Assembly: GCF_022539315.1 (NCBI RefSeq) | Contig: NC_066316.1 | Coordinates: 5,719,501 to 5,783,500, forward strand | Length of the DNA: 64,000 nucleotides | Reading direction: 5' to 3' | Source of the DNA: Serinus canaria | Taxonomy: Eukaryota > Chordata > Aves > Passeriformes > Fringillidae | Translations under genes and position numbers: made by a program | Notes under the pieces: model-generated | The model's database searches: none | What the model was told of the DNA's origin: nothing | What the model saw: only the letters and a program-made list of their open reading frames with translations | Shown: positions 1 through 11,340 of the stretch, one piece after another | How the letters are laid out: every line of letters begins with the position of its first letter | How positions within the stretch are numbered: the first letter of the stretch is position 1

Positions 1-375
1 AAATACAGTTTCTACTTTGCATACTAATTTTGACTGCTTATCTTTGCTTCTTTTAATTTTTCAAATGAAATTATACCTGGATCCCTGTAATCCTAGTTCA
101 AAATGAAGAAGGAACCTGAATGCTACTGCAGATCTGCCTGCTGATTTCCAAACCATCTTATACAATTTCCAAAACAGTTATGCAATATATGACCTGGAGT
201 GAAGGCACATTTTCTTCCAGGAAAAAAAAAGCAAGGAAGGGCATGCTTTTCTCCCTCCCTCTTCCCAGAGAAAAGATGGAATATGGAGGCTCAAAGCTCT
301 GCCACAGGGGCTACAACACTTCAACCCTGGAGGAGCCGAAAGAAGCAAGGAGGTTCACAGTAACTCTAAGGTTAA
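1..375. other. Unassigned flank, no gene seen
   Basis: This noncoding stretch precedes the first LTR. It has short A-runs near 220-230 and a pyrimidine-rich patch near 245-270. No repeat family was recognised. The reading frame at 120-380 has no recognisable protein content and looks accidental. Confidence 0.6.
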
Positions 376-988
376 TGTGAAAAATGTGTATTTTATGATT
401 GGCCTTTCACAAATACTAAAATGAGTATTATATATATAATGTTAGAAAGTTATGATGCATTAATTTTTTTAAGTAGTGTGTTAAATACAGTTTTAGGTTA
501 TAACATAATGTTAAAAAAGAAACTACACTATGTAAAATACTTTTTTAAAGAGAGAACTGGCACTGTCCTGAGCAGCTATAGGACATCTAAATCTTTCAGA
601 GAAAAATAATTTATTGCTCTCTTATCAAGTTCTTCCCACCTTGCTCAGCCCTGAAGACGCCATCAGGATTCAGAGGAAGAAGTTGACACTGCCCAGACAG
701 AACCCTGTGTTTGAATGGAATTTATGCACCATGTTTGAGGTGTATGAATATGCAACAGGCTGTTGCTTTTAAGGGTTAATCCTCTGTTAACGTGGGTCCT
801 TTTTCGGGCTTATTTTGCCCAGAAAAAGGCACCCAGACTGTCCATAACTCTTTGTTTTTATTGTCTCATGTCGTCCTAAATCCTGATTGTCCAAATTATT
901 ATTACTCTAATTATATTACTATTTTATAACCATTTTATTACTATAAAACTTTTAAAATTTCAAAACCAAGTGATTGGCGTTTTTCACA
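376..988 (-). mobile_element. Endogenous retrovirus LTR, family 'LTR-A', copy 1
   Basis: This is a 613-bp LTR with TGTGAAAAA at its left edge and TTTTTCACA at its right edge, so the TG...CA termini form an inverted repeat. It aligns by eye along its length with the copies at 14,007-14,632 and, inverted, 19,339-19,914. The minus strand is taken as sense because AATAAA lies there at 610-615, with about 235 bp of U5-like sequence after it. No target-site duplication is visible: the left flank is GTTAA and the right flank GGGTG. The right end joins a different LTR type directly. A recombined or nested insertion is therefore more likely than a clean solo LTR. The family was recognised from memory as a common songbird LTR. 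Confidence 0.88.
610..615 (-). terminator. LTR-A copy 1 polyadenylation signal
   Basis: AATAAA lies on the minus strand in a context shared by all three LTR-A copies (GAGCAATAAATTC in the better copies). It is the main reason for the orientation given to the LTR. Confidence 0.55.
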
Positions 989-1035
989 GGGTGAGAGGCG
1001 CCTCCCTCCCAGAGGCCTCTGTGGGTGCATGGTAA

Positions 1036-1425
1036 TGTTTTAAGTTTCATTGGTTTGCTCAGTGGATGTCACCCCTGTTCACCCCCTTTTACCATGTTTG
1101 TATTCCTCTAGAATGTTCTCCCCTCTCCTGATCCCCATTGGTCCCACTTTGCCACAGTGTTCCGCCCCTCTTATCCCATTGGCTCCTCTAATTTGCTGCT
1201 CCTCCCCTGCACCACTTTTCCTTTTTCCCATTGGTCCTTGACCCTCAGATCCACCCCTTTTCCCCCATAAATAACCCTGTGCCCTCCACCCTGTTGTGTT
1301 TGTCCCTAGACCCTCTTTGTGCCAATGAATGGTTTTTGGCTCTCCAAACAAAAACCCATCCCTCACCTCCTTCATCAGCACTTTTAACAAGTGCAGGTCA
1401 CTCTCTGGGATTTGCTGCAGCACAC
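1036..1425 (+). mobile_element. Second-type ERV LTR fragment ('LTR-B') with promoter architecture
   Basis: The plus strand shows four ATTGG words (inverted CCAAT boxes) at 1049-1053, 1137-1141, 1178-1182 and 1230-1234 in a C-rich sequence. A TATA-like ATAAATAA follows at 1267-1274. A possible decayed polyadenylation signal (AATGAATGG) lies near 1325. Upstream CCAAT boxes, TATA and a late polyadenylation site match a retroviral U3-R-U5 layout, and the wording resembles passerine LTRs I know. The ends are uncertain and no target duplication was found. A host CCAAT/TATA promoter is an alternative reading, but it would not explain sitting directly against LTR-A. No coding sequence follows. Confidence 0.6.
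1267..1274 (+). promoter_or_regulatory. TATA-like box of LTR-B
   Basis: ATAAATAA lies 33 bp downstream of the last of four inverted CCAAT boxes. It would place a transcript start near 1295-1300. Activity is not shown by sequence alone. Confidence 0.45.
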
Positions 1426-4400
1426 TGCTTCAATGGAACGTTCAAAAGCTAAAGGCATCAGAAAGAGAAGGGACATAATGAGCAAATCTTTTAGAATTTT
1501 ATTGTTTTGAAGTAGCATCCTGGGCTTTGGCGACTTGTTTCACAACGTGCTGAGTTTTGTTGCTTTGGCATGGAATGGTTTCTGTTCTGGAATTGCACTT
1601 TGCTGTGGGCAATGTTGCTACAACAGGAATAGGATTTGCCTCTCCTCTGGGAAAGTTTTCCCACAGCTCATGTCATTGTTGTAGGGAATTGTAGGGGTGC
1701 CCACTCCAGCCATGTCCCCAGTGTCCCAGGTACCGTTCCAGGATATTCCTGTCACAGGTTGGACATGGCTCCACGTTTGCCAAGGAGTTTGTTTGGTTGT
1801 GTTTTTCTTGTGGGGCACTGTGTAAGAGGCACCAGGCAGCCACTGCCCATCTCCCAGGGTGAGAATTCCCTCCCTGGGGATATAAGAGCCCAGACTGGGA
1901 GGAGCAGTTGGACATCCATCGCTTGTGACACTGTGCTTTAATCAAAACCTTGAGAACAGAAGTATGAAGCAGTTTCTGTCCATGCTTTCCTTAGGAGAGG
2001 ATTTTTCCCTTCCTGAGCTGCTCCACACCTTTGCAGACCTGTTCTGGCCATCCTCATTAGCATGACACATTTTAAAGAGATGCTCTACAACGAGCACAAG
2101 GAAGCTCTGAAGTCTTAACCAGAGGCCACGAAATGTTGTGTTACATCTATTTTTATTTTTTTTTCCAATTACTGCATAGAGAGAAATGCATTAAAACTCA
2201 AAGCAACAGTGACAGAATGATGCTGGGTGAACAGGCTGAATCAATGGGCAAGCAGTTCTTGCAAGATTAAAAAAAGTGTTAAAGTAGCCAAGCTTTATGC
2301 TGCTTTGAAGCTCACAGGCATGACATTTTTGATGGTTTTATTACCTTTTTTGTGTGTTTGAGTCAAGTAGACAGTGTCACATTCTGATACAGCAAATTCC
2401 AACATCCTAAAGTCAAATGATGATATAATGTAACATGTACAAACTATGAGTGGGTTTTTTTTTTCTTTTCATTCACTCAGAGTATTTTTAATACAGCTGA
2501 GAATTTAATCATTGTGTCACTGCAATTTAGAAACAAGCTGAGGTAGGTAGGTATTAACTCAAAATTATTGGAAAAGATGAAGACCACTTGTAATTTCCAA
2601 AGATCTGTATATGCTGGACAGCCTGTATGTCCACCTGAAGGCATTTTGCTGTAGTATTCTTCATCTTTTCTGTATTTTGATGAAGAAAATAAAATTATTT
2701 TGATACTCTGTTTCAGGGGAGGAATTGCCATTTCCGGTAGTGCAGTTTCAGAGTAACTGCTAAATATAATATTCTATCATTGTCTTGCTTAGGGAAACGT
2801 GTTCTTGCCTGAATTAGTTCTGTGATGCATCATCTGGAAGTGTTTCAAAACAAAAAGCTCATCTGGAAGTGTTTGGCTTCTGCACTGTAGCTTTCTGAGC
2901 TCTCACCACAACAGGATCTGAAGCCCTTCCAGCAGCACGTTAAACACCATGCAAGCATCTGCCTTGTTTTGTTTGCTTTTGCATCCTCCCCTCTGGGGAA
3001 AAGGCAAGTGCAGGGGCATGGCCAGTTTTGGTCAGGTTTCTCTGTGTGAGACTGGTTTGGGGTTTTTTAAGCAAGTTGCATTTTCTGAACTCCACTGAGA
3101 AAAGGCAAGGCAGGAGAAATGCACGGAGCTCTTGGAGCAGCTGGCAGAAATATTTGTGCAGTGTGGGTAGGTGGTGCTCACCTCCCTCACACTGAGCTGG
3201 GGGAATGGCTGATCCTACTGGGATTTTCTGGTGTGGGAGAGAAGCAGAGCTGAGAGCAAAGGGCAGGTGTGCTCATTGCTAGATCACAGGAAATGGGGTG
3301 AGAGCTGGCTGGATTCCAGCCTCGAGTCCAGGACTGTGCTCAGAACTCAGGAGCACCCCTGGCCATGGCAGGGGATGAGCAGAGGAGTCACTTCTGGAGT
3401 CTGTGGTGTCAGCTTTGGGCTGGGACTCACACTTCTTCACAGGTTGTCCAAAGGGAGATTTTTCTGGTTGAGAGATGGCAAACATGATGCTCTTCTGGGG
3501 CTGCTGGTCCTTGTGCTAGAAGGACTTCAGCTTTGAGGGAGCCTGGAAATCCAACTTGGATGCGCAACCCTTCTGCTGGCTCAGGTCTCAGGAGCTGGAC
3601 TTCATCTGCATTGCCAGCTGTGGTGATCTCATGACAGGATCTGTGTATCCATGGCCAGTGCTGCTGTTCCAAAACAGACTCACTTTGAGCTGGAATCTAA
3701 CAGCAGCAAACAGACCAGATGGAGGCACAAATAGTTAAATTGTCCTGAAAATCCAATTTGCCATAGGATAGAGGAGTTCTGATGATTGATACTAAACAAC
3801 TGTTGGGCATTTGCCTTTGCTCTCATGAGAGGTGGCCAGGCCTCCAGTGACTGGGAATGGGAAGCCTGGGAAGCCCTGGCTGTTCCCACCTCCACCAGCC
3901 TGTCTGGCAGAGGAGTCAGTGCTCCAGCCCTCAGCAGTGGCTCTGCTGTCCTGTAAAACAGCACAGTGCACTCATTCCTAAACCCAAAGCTGCTTTACAG
4001 AATAAACTGGACACAAATTACAAACATCCTTTGTCCTTTCCAAAACCTCACACACAGCTGCTGGTACTCACTAGTCCTGGAATAAATACTCCAGACTTCA
4101 GACCAGCACTTTCTGAACAGTTCTGTAAAAAATACAGTGCACTGTGTAAAACAGCTTTTTAGTTCCTAAAACTGGGAGATCCCAGCTTCTTAAATTCTCT
4201 GTACAATATCCGAAGCAAATACTGTCTCTGGATCATAAGTTTTATTAACATCTTGAATTTGTTTTATTTTTATTTCTCAAACATCATTCAGTGACTGGCA
4301 AGCTGGAGATGATGGGATAGGAGACTGTATCAGCAACATTTTGAGGAAGAATGCAAATGGTTTTGGAAAGAGAAAGGAGGAAGAGACTCCCAAGGGCAGG

Positions 4401-5000
4401 CAACCTTCAGAGACAGGGAGGAGAGAGAGGAGTGAATAAAAGGCTATGCAGGCAAAAGCAAAATCTGAACTCAAACTTAGCATAAGATTAGCAAAAATGT
4501 CTGCATTTATATCACCTGGAATGATGGTTGGCAGCTGGCAACAGTTCCTCTCCATGGGGAGCAGGGAAGGTGCCCTCTTGTTTTCTGTCTTCCAGCTCAT
4601 GGGTCAGCTCTATGTTTCCAGGGATGATTTATGATTTCCAGCTGAAAGGCACATGCTGAGCTTTAACTTACTCCTGTAGAGTGACTCCTGCTGCTTCCTA
4701 AATGCTTTAGTATCTATTGCAGAACCTCCCAGGCTGCTCTATAAACAACAAATGGTTAAAAGCCAGTGAGGAAGGAAATGGCTGGTTAAGGAATAATCCT
4801 AGTGAAAATTGGCTCTTGATGAAGTGCAGACTCTGAGCTGCCTGTGATGGGCACCAAGTTTTCTTTCAAACAGTGTGCTTTTTATTTCTGCTGGTGTTGG
4901 CTTCTGCAGAGTCTGATTCTGCAGCCAGGGGCTGTTTGTCACTAACTGCTGCATGGACAGACTCAGCCTTCAAAAGGTGATGGCTTGTGTTGTTTCTGTC
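1426..5000. other. Unique noncoding sequence with one TATA-like site
   Basis: No exon chain or repeat was recognised. GGATATAAGAGCC near 1878-1890 sits in moderately GC-rich sequence and is followed at 1963-2064 by a 33-codon open frame that starts ATGAAGCAG. I do not recognise the peptide. Short frames around 3230-3970 overlap on both strands and have no family resemblance. Confidence 0.5.
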
Positions 5001-5019
5001 TTTTTTTTTTTTTTTTTTT
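5001..5019. repeat. Poly-T tract (19 T)
   Basis: A pure run of 19 T, followed by AATC. It could be the relic of a minus-strand A-tail, but no retroposed body is recognisable on its right side, so it is listed as a simple repeat. Confidence 0.9.
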
Positions 5020-6154
5020 AATCTTTACTAGTGGGAATAGAAGCTAAACTTGCAAAATGAAAACAGTGTGAAGAGAATGATGTGTCTGTTGATCATGATT
5101 ATGCTATGAGAGGCACAGTGGTATAATGAAGGGAGAATTGCTAACGATGCTGTGGTCTGTTTTCACATGTTTATGGCAATTAGGTACAGAAGTGGGCAGA
5201 TTGTCACTGATTTTAGGCAGAACCCCTGAGCAGACACGAAGGAGCTGGAATGCTGGCAGGAAGCAGTTCATCCTTTGCAGCCCACCTCTGCATTTCCAGC
5301 AGGATTAAATTCACCCATCAGCAGCGAATGCACAGCGTGGAGCTGCACCAGCAGTGCCCACTCATTGTAATTTCTCATGGAAGCAAAGGAGGGAAGGCCC
5401 TACACACCCAAGAGCCTCAAACCCAGTAGGTATGACATCAGAAAGCTTTGCATCAACTTAGCAGCCCTTCTGCATGTACACAGATTGTGAGGTCTTTCAC
5501 CCAAATTTCGTTGTCTTTGCTTTGGTTTAGTGGTCCCAGATTGGTAGTTCTCCATCACAAGACCTCCAGTCTGTGGTCTGTTGGCAGGATAACTTGGAGG
5601 GACAGCACTGGGAAGCCATTCTTCCATGGGATAAAAGAGTTCCAGCTCTTTGATGTGGTTTTGAAAGGCAGATCCTTGTGCTGCCACTCAACCAACTTGA
5701 AGGCTGGGGACCTCGAGCCTGCAGCTCCCTGCACAACCAGAGCCTGATTTCTCACATGTGTCAGTCCTGGACAGCCTCCCTTCACTCAGCTTGAAATGCA
5801 TGTTTTCTCCTTAAAAAAAACATCTAGCCTGCCTGTTTTCAGTGATTCATGCATGTACAACCCATGATCAGTCTTAGGGATTTGCTCCAGGTTTCGTTGT
5901 GCTAATTGCCATCCCAGGTGGCTGTTAATTAATTAGTTAATTAGCTGCATGTTTCAGGGTGCACCACAGCTGAGTATAAACAAATCATTACTGAATAAAG
6001 AATGCACAGATAGGATGTATTTGATGATGTGGCAAAAATACTTTGGTTTGACCAGGACAACTGAAATCCAGGTATTATTAGTGACCATATGTGGTTCTTT
6101 ACATTAGTTGTCTTTGTCTAGATTTGGTTTTTGGAGATTGGGGAATAAGGAGTT
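5020..6154. other. No gene seen
   Basis: Noncoding. A TAAT-rich patch near 5926-5948 repeats TTAATTA words. Frames at 5400-5785 overlap on both strands and look accidental. Confidence 0.55.
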
Positions 6155-6385
6155 ACCTGAGGATTAGATACTAGGAAGAAATTCACTGTGAGGGTGGTGA
6201 AGCACGGAAACAGGCTGCCCAGAGAAGTTGTGAATGTCCTGTCTGTGGAAGTGTTCAAGGCCAGGTTGAATGGAGCTCTGAGCAGCCTGGTTTAGTGGAA
6301 GATGTCCTTGTCCATGGCAGAGGGATGGAATGAGATAATCTTTAGGATCCTTTCTAACCCAGGCCATTCTATAACTCCATGGTTT
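6155..6385 (+). mobile_element. CR1 LINE 3' fragment
   Basis: The plus strand carries the familiar CR1 3'-end wording: GGAAGTGTTCAAGGCCAGG, then CCATGGCAGAGGGATGGAA, then a decayed ATTCTATAACT tail near 6368-6380. It is a 5'-truncated LINE piece of about 230 bp, too short to carry reverse transcriptase. The left edge is approximate. The minus-strand frame of 219 codons that starts inside it is incidental. Confidence 0.9.
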
Positions 6386-8295
6386 TGATTTTGTTTTCAG
6401 ACCAGCCTGTGCTTTGTGAGTTTTGATGCTCTTCCCTCTTTCCTTGCTCAAAGGAAACCTGTTTGTGTTTGGACATCTGGGGAAGATGACACAAAGCCAG
6501 CAAGGTCTCCTGTTGGAGATCAAGGCACCACCAATATCTCCTGCTCTTGAGCAGCAATCCAGTGTCTCCCAGCTGTTTTCTCCCTGTGTGTCACCCTCAG
6601 AGTTTGCCTTAGCATGCAGATGGCCCCAGCACAATGAGGGATGGAGGGAGGCAGCCAGAGCTCCTGTGGCCGCCAGCCCTGGTGCTGGGGCACAGATTGA
6701 GGGCTCTGTGTCACCACTAAGCAGGAAGCCAAGCATGTGCTCTCCCCTCCCACCACCAAACCTCCAAGTCCCTTCACTCTGGGCTGCCTGTCCCCTACAT
6801 GTGTGCTTCTCTTGCTTTTCCATCCCTCTGCTCTCTCCACACTAAGTCACTTTGCCTGTTTGCATCCTTCCCTTGCAGGGCAGTGCTGCTTCCAGGGGAA
6901 AAGAGTGGGATGGGGTGGCAGAGAGGGTCAGCAGGATGTGGCTCTTAGGGACAGTTTGGCATCTTACCACTCATGGACACCCACCCTAGTGGGGTCAGGA
7001 GATCCCTATGGATGGGCAGGTGCATTCCACAGCCATTGCATCCATCCCATGCCTGCAGCCAGGCCCCTCTGACTGTAGCCTCACATTTCATTCCCAAAGA
7101 ACTACAGAGATTTGCTGGTGTTAAATTCTGTCTTGCTGACGTGTTTGTTGAGTCAGTGCCCCACTCAGCCTCAGCCTGAAACACAGCTTGGGACTCTTAG
7201 CACAGTTCCTAATTTCAGCTGTGCTTATGAGCCTTCAGCTTCAGTTTGTTCTCTCACAGGAGTCACCATTTACTTCAGAATAATTTTTCTAAATTCATAC
7301 CCATCCTCTCAACACACACAGACCTCACAGAGATTTTCATGCATTTAAATGAAAAAGCCAAATAGTTCCCTTTCCTCATTCACATTATGCAGCATTGCCC
7401 TTCTCTCTACCTTGTCCTATTTCAAAGCTGTCATGCAAATAAACCAAACTTGAAAAAAAAAAAAATCATTACCAAGCGTGCATCCTATCAACTTTTTTCT
7501 CCATCTCATGCTGTATCTGCAGGAAGAAATCCCTTCTCCTTCCTGCCTTGTATTTCAGATGTTCCCACTTCTTTCCTAGCTGTGATCCAGTATCTTTATG
7601 GTTCCCCAGTTGCCCAGGAAACAAACCCTGACTCCCTTTTCCCAGTGTGTAGTATTTACTATTCCATGAAGCTACTGTTTCCTGAAGTGTTTAATTGTGG
7701 GTTTTTTCCTTAAACTACTCCAGAAGTGGGAATTCTCCTTTTCAGTCCCTGTACTGGGGCACCCCCTTTCCTTTACCCACCTGAGTCTGTCTGCATGAAG
7801 CAGTCACTGCATTTCCTACCTCCATCACTGCAGTATCTGACTGAATTCAGCACTATTTCTTTTGATTATGTGAGTGTACTGAACAGTCATCCTTCTGCAA
7901 GGCATTCTGCAAGGATTCCCATGGGATTGCCATGTTGGGCACGGAGCAGAGATCTTCTTTGGCAGACACTGAAGGTGGAGAAGGTGGATCCAGCTCTGGG
8001 CTTGGTGGTGGGCAGTCCCTGGAGGCAGGGGGTGTCAGCAGGAAGGATCATTTGTCCTTCCTCTTGGCTTGAGTGCACTTGTTACTGGCTCTCCTTATGG
8101 GCAACAATTATAAAGCCAACTCAGACACTCCACAGAAGGAGAAAACCACCAGAAAATGAAAAAAAAACCAAAAACCAAAAAACCCCAAAACAACCGACCC
8201 TGAAAATTATCCCAGGATATATGATGGGGGAGGGATTTAAAGAGTAAAATGCAGGTTTTCCTGTGGAATGAGGATCTTGTTCTTGCTGCAGCTGG
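6386..8295. other. No gene seen
   Basis: Noncoding, with some moderately GC-rich patches (6,500-7,050) and an A13 run at 7453-7465. Several overlapping frames on both strands lack recognisable domains or consistent splice sites. Confidence 0.55.
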
Positions 8296-8431
8296 GACTC
8301 TTTGTGAGGGAATGTGAAATGTGAATGTTCCCTCTTTGTGAGGGAATGTGAAATGTGAATGTTCCCTCTTTGAGAGGGAATGTGGAATGTGAATGTTCCC
8401 TCTTTGAGAGGGAATGTGGAATGTGGATGTT
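8296..8431. repeat. 34-bp minisatellite, four units
   Basis: Four head-to-tail 34-bp units lie at 8296-8329, 8330-8363, 8364-8397 and 8398-8431. Each begins CCCTCTTTG (GACTCTTTG in the first) and ends ATGTT. Units 1-2 share TTTGTGAGGG and units 3-4 share TTTGAGAGGG, so the array probably grew by stepwise duplication. Because 34 is not a multiple of three, minus-strand frames crossing it cycle through all phases and create spurious repeat peptides. There are no spacers, so it is not a CRISPR array. Confidence 0.95.
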
Positions 8432-11050
8432 GGTGTGGCTGTGGTGGGGAGTTTGCACAAGGCACAGGGGGAGCGAGCGAGAGACGCTGGAGCAGGTCTG
8501 GAAGAACAACTCATGGCTTTTGCCTGTAATCCTCTTATCCCTGATATTCCCTACAGAGACCCCTGATGGCCAAGAGACTGCCTCTTCCAAAATGAAATAT
8601 GCCCTGGAGTAAGATCTCCAGTTTGTGGTAAAAATAACTATTAATTCCCAGGCCCGTGGAGAAGCACCTGCCTGGGTAGCAGGAGACTGGCAAATCACAG
8701 ATTCAAAAATGGATGTGACAATTTCTGTGCAGAGCATCCATTGGTGAAGTTAAGCTGCCCCATCTTCCCTCCTTCCCTGTAAAACTTTGTATTATCTTGA
8801 TTTTTAGTGACACATGGAAGGTAAAATGGTCTAAATGTTAATGATTCATGGGATGGGGACTGTTTGTCAGCTTCAATAAATCTGTTAGCCTCTTTGACAG
8901 TGAGGAGGGAAGAGCTGTTTTGAATTCATGGTATGTTTTAAAAGTTTATTTCAAAGAGTACTGTTTTTTTTTTTCTCTCCTCTCATGTTTCTCAGAAGAA
9001 ACCAGCCTGCCAAACTGCTCCATGAAAGCTCTTCTGAGATAGAGACATCCATCTCTGTGTACGGTCTGTACTTGTGAAGCAGAGCACAAAGCCCTTTTCC
9101 CATTTAATCCATATTAATTACCTCTCTGCAGCTCCTCTCTGGTTTCCACTCATCCCAGGCACCAGAAACTCGTGTGGCTGCACCTCCAACAAACCAGAGC
9201 CTTTCACTAACCACCTGGTAAGTCAACACTCCAAAAATAAAAATAAACAGAAAGGTTTAGTGCTGAAGGATTGAAGCTTTCCACACTTGAAAGCCGAATG
9301 CCGTGGGACTGTGGACTAAGGCAGATATTTTTAGTGCCATCAATATCTCTTGGAGTTGATATCTCCCAAGACAGATGGTTGTTTCCCACAGAACGTTGTC
9401 AAATGTTTGCTCAGCCAAGATCAATTTTGTTCCAAGTCCTTTCCCACCTTCTGGTGAAATACATTTCACTTGCCAGACAAAAAATTGCAGCAGCAGCACG
9501 GAGCCTTGCCGCTGCAGAAGGTTCTCGTCCCCGTGGCTGTCCCCTGTCCTTTGGCAGTGTGTCTGACATCTCTCTGGGGCTGAGGAGGAATGGGGGATGC
9601 ACTGGGGGTGTGAGCACGTCAGGGCTCAGGTCTGTATCAGAGGCTGATTGCCTGGGACTCCTGCACATCACCTCTCAGCCTGTCCGAGCGCCTTGCTGCC
9701 ACACCTTGCTCTCAGATCTCCTCCATCCTGAGCTCCTAACCTGCACACCCCAAACTGATCTTGTGAGAAAATGAGGTGCAGGGGGGAAGGAGGAGCAGAA
9801 GTGGCGCTGAGGAGGGGGCACAGAGAGGCTGAGTTTGTGTCCATTGCTCAGCAGCTGCAGCTTTTCTTTTCATTCCAAGCCCAGGTGAGCCTGGAGACAT
9901 GGGAGCCCTTTGTGGTGCCAGCAGTGTGCTTGGCTCCGTGGGCATTTTCAGCTCCAATCCGTGGGGAGCAAAGGACTTCTCAAAAGGTGCTGTGGGATGT
10001 GTTTATTTTCTTTTCCTTGCTGGTTGCTATTTTTAGCTGAGCCTGGCTTGTCACAGTGTAAGAGACAGAGCTGGTTCTTTCCAAAGCACAAGTTCCCTTT
10101 TAATGCCTGATTGTTACAAGTGAGAAATTGCAGCAGGAGTGACAGCAGCAGTTCCTGAAATGTTATGATGATTCCTTCCTGCTGCACTTATCTTGTTGTG
10201 GCTCTGTATTTGAAAATTGCTAATACATGGCTGTTTTCTAGCAGGGACTTGGCAATCCAGGCTCAGTGGGGCATCTCTCATTTTTATTGCTCCACACACA
10301 AAAATAATACTGATTTAGTTTTGTAATTCTAAATCCTTTTGAAAATGCTACGAAATCAAATTCATTCTTCTGCACACTGAAAGGCACATTGGATCATCCA
10401 GAATGTTCTTCCATGCTGATCCATAATCTTTACTATTAGAGATTCAGGGGCAGCTGAGGCTCTCATTGGAAGGGGAATCAATGCTATGATGCCCAAAATA
10501 ATTTTTCATCCTTAATTTAGTTGTCAGAGTGATCTATTCACACCCCCCTAACATCTTAAACAGCCCCTATATACTCAGACTGCTTTTGCAGAACAGGATT
10601 ATAGTTGAAAGAAATGTGCAGGCCTTGGTATTGTTTGGGATTTGCCTGGGATTTATTCATATTTCCCTCCTGCATTTTCCTTAGGATTACAGACCCTTGA
10701 TCCTTCACTCATGTAGGAGGCATTTTCAGCCTCCTCCTGCCAAATGAGCATCTTCACTGTTATCAAAGTACTGTGGATGCATAACCATGTATTACATACA
10801 TAAATGCCCAACTTATCACTAAATTGTTCACCTGCAGAAATCACTTTCTGTCCCCTGGCAAAGTCAAGTCCAAGCCTTGGTGTTAGGCCTTTTCTTATAT
10901 GGACTTTGTTTTCTATATTTTTTATGTCAACCTGTCAATAGAAGCAAGGTTGGCAGTGTCATAGGGATTCCTTGGAGGAAGCAGATGTGAGGATAATGGA
11001 TCATTTGGCCTGCAGGTGGCTTTGGGACAACCCAATCCCTATCCTCTTGG
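8432..11050. other. No gene seen
   Basis: Noncoding. The stretch 9,480-9,990 is a little richer in GC and has overlapping frames on both strands, which are best read as chance openings. No repeat family was recognised. Confidence 0.5.
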
Positions 11051-11340
11051 TTTGGAATGGATCTTAAGGACATCCACTTCCAACCCCTCTGCCATGGGCA
11101 GGGACACCTTTCCCTATCCCAGGTTGCTCCAAGCCCCATCCAGCCTGGCCTTGAACACTTCCAGGAATGGGGCAGCCACAGCTTCTCTGGGCAACCTGTG
11201 CCAGGGCCTGCCCAGCCTCAGAGGGAAGAATTTCTTCCCAATATTTAATCTGACCCTGCCCTCTGATAGTTGAAGCCATTCCCTTTTGCCCTGTCACTAC
11301 ATGCCCTACTTAGCAGCTGGCTTCTCTCCTGCTCTTTTTT
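11051..11340 (-). mobile_element. CR1 LINE 3' fragment
   Basis: The minus-strand CR1 3' region appears here as its complement: CCTCTGCCATGGGCAGGG, then CCATCCAGCCTGGCCTTGAA, then GGGAAGAATTTCTTCCCA. It is 5'-truncated. The right (5') limit near 11,340 is approximate. Short frames inside are LINE relics or chance. Confidence 0.92.

Noticed and set aside
376..1450. Complete provirus starting with LTR-A copy 1
   Set aside because: No primer-binding-site-like TGG follows the LTR end, no gag/pol/env similarity is seen, and the next sequence is a different LTR type.
6010..6075. Possible C/D-box snoRNA (TTGATGA ... CTGA)
   Set aside because: The C box is imperfect, the spacing is short and no terminal stem is clear.
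6164..6823. Minus-strand frame of 219 codons
   Set aside because: It ends inside an antisense CR1 piece, overlaps a plus-strand frame, and shows no recognisable domain.
8095..8737. Minus-strand frames of 114-166 codons
   Set aside because: They owe their length to the 34-bp minisatellite and have no domain outside the repeat.
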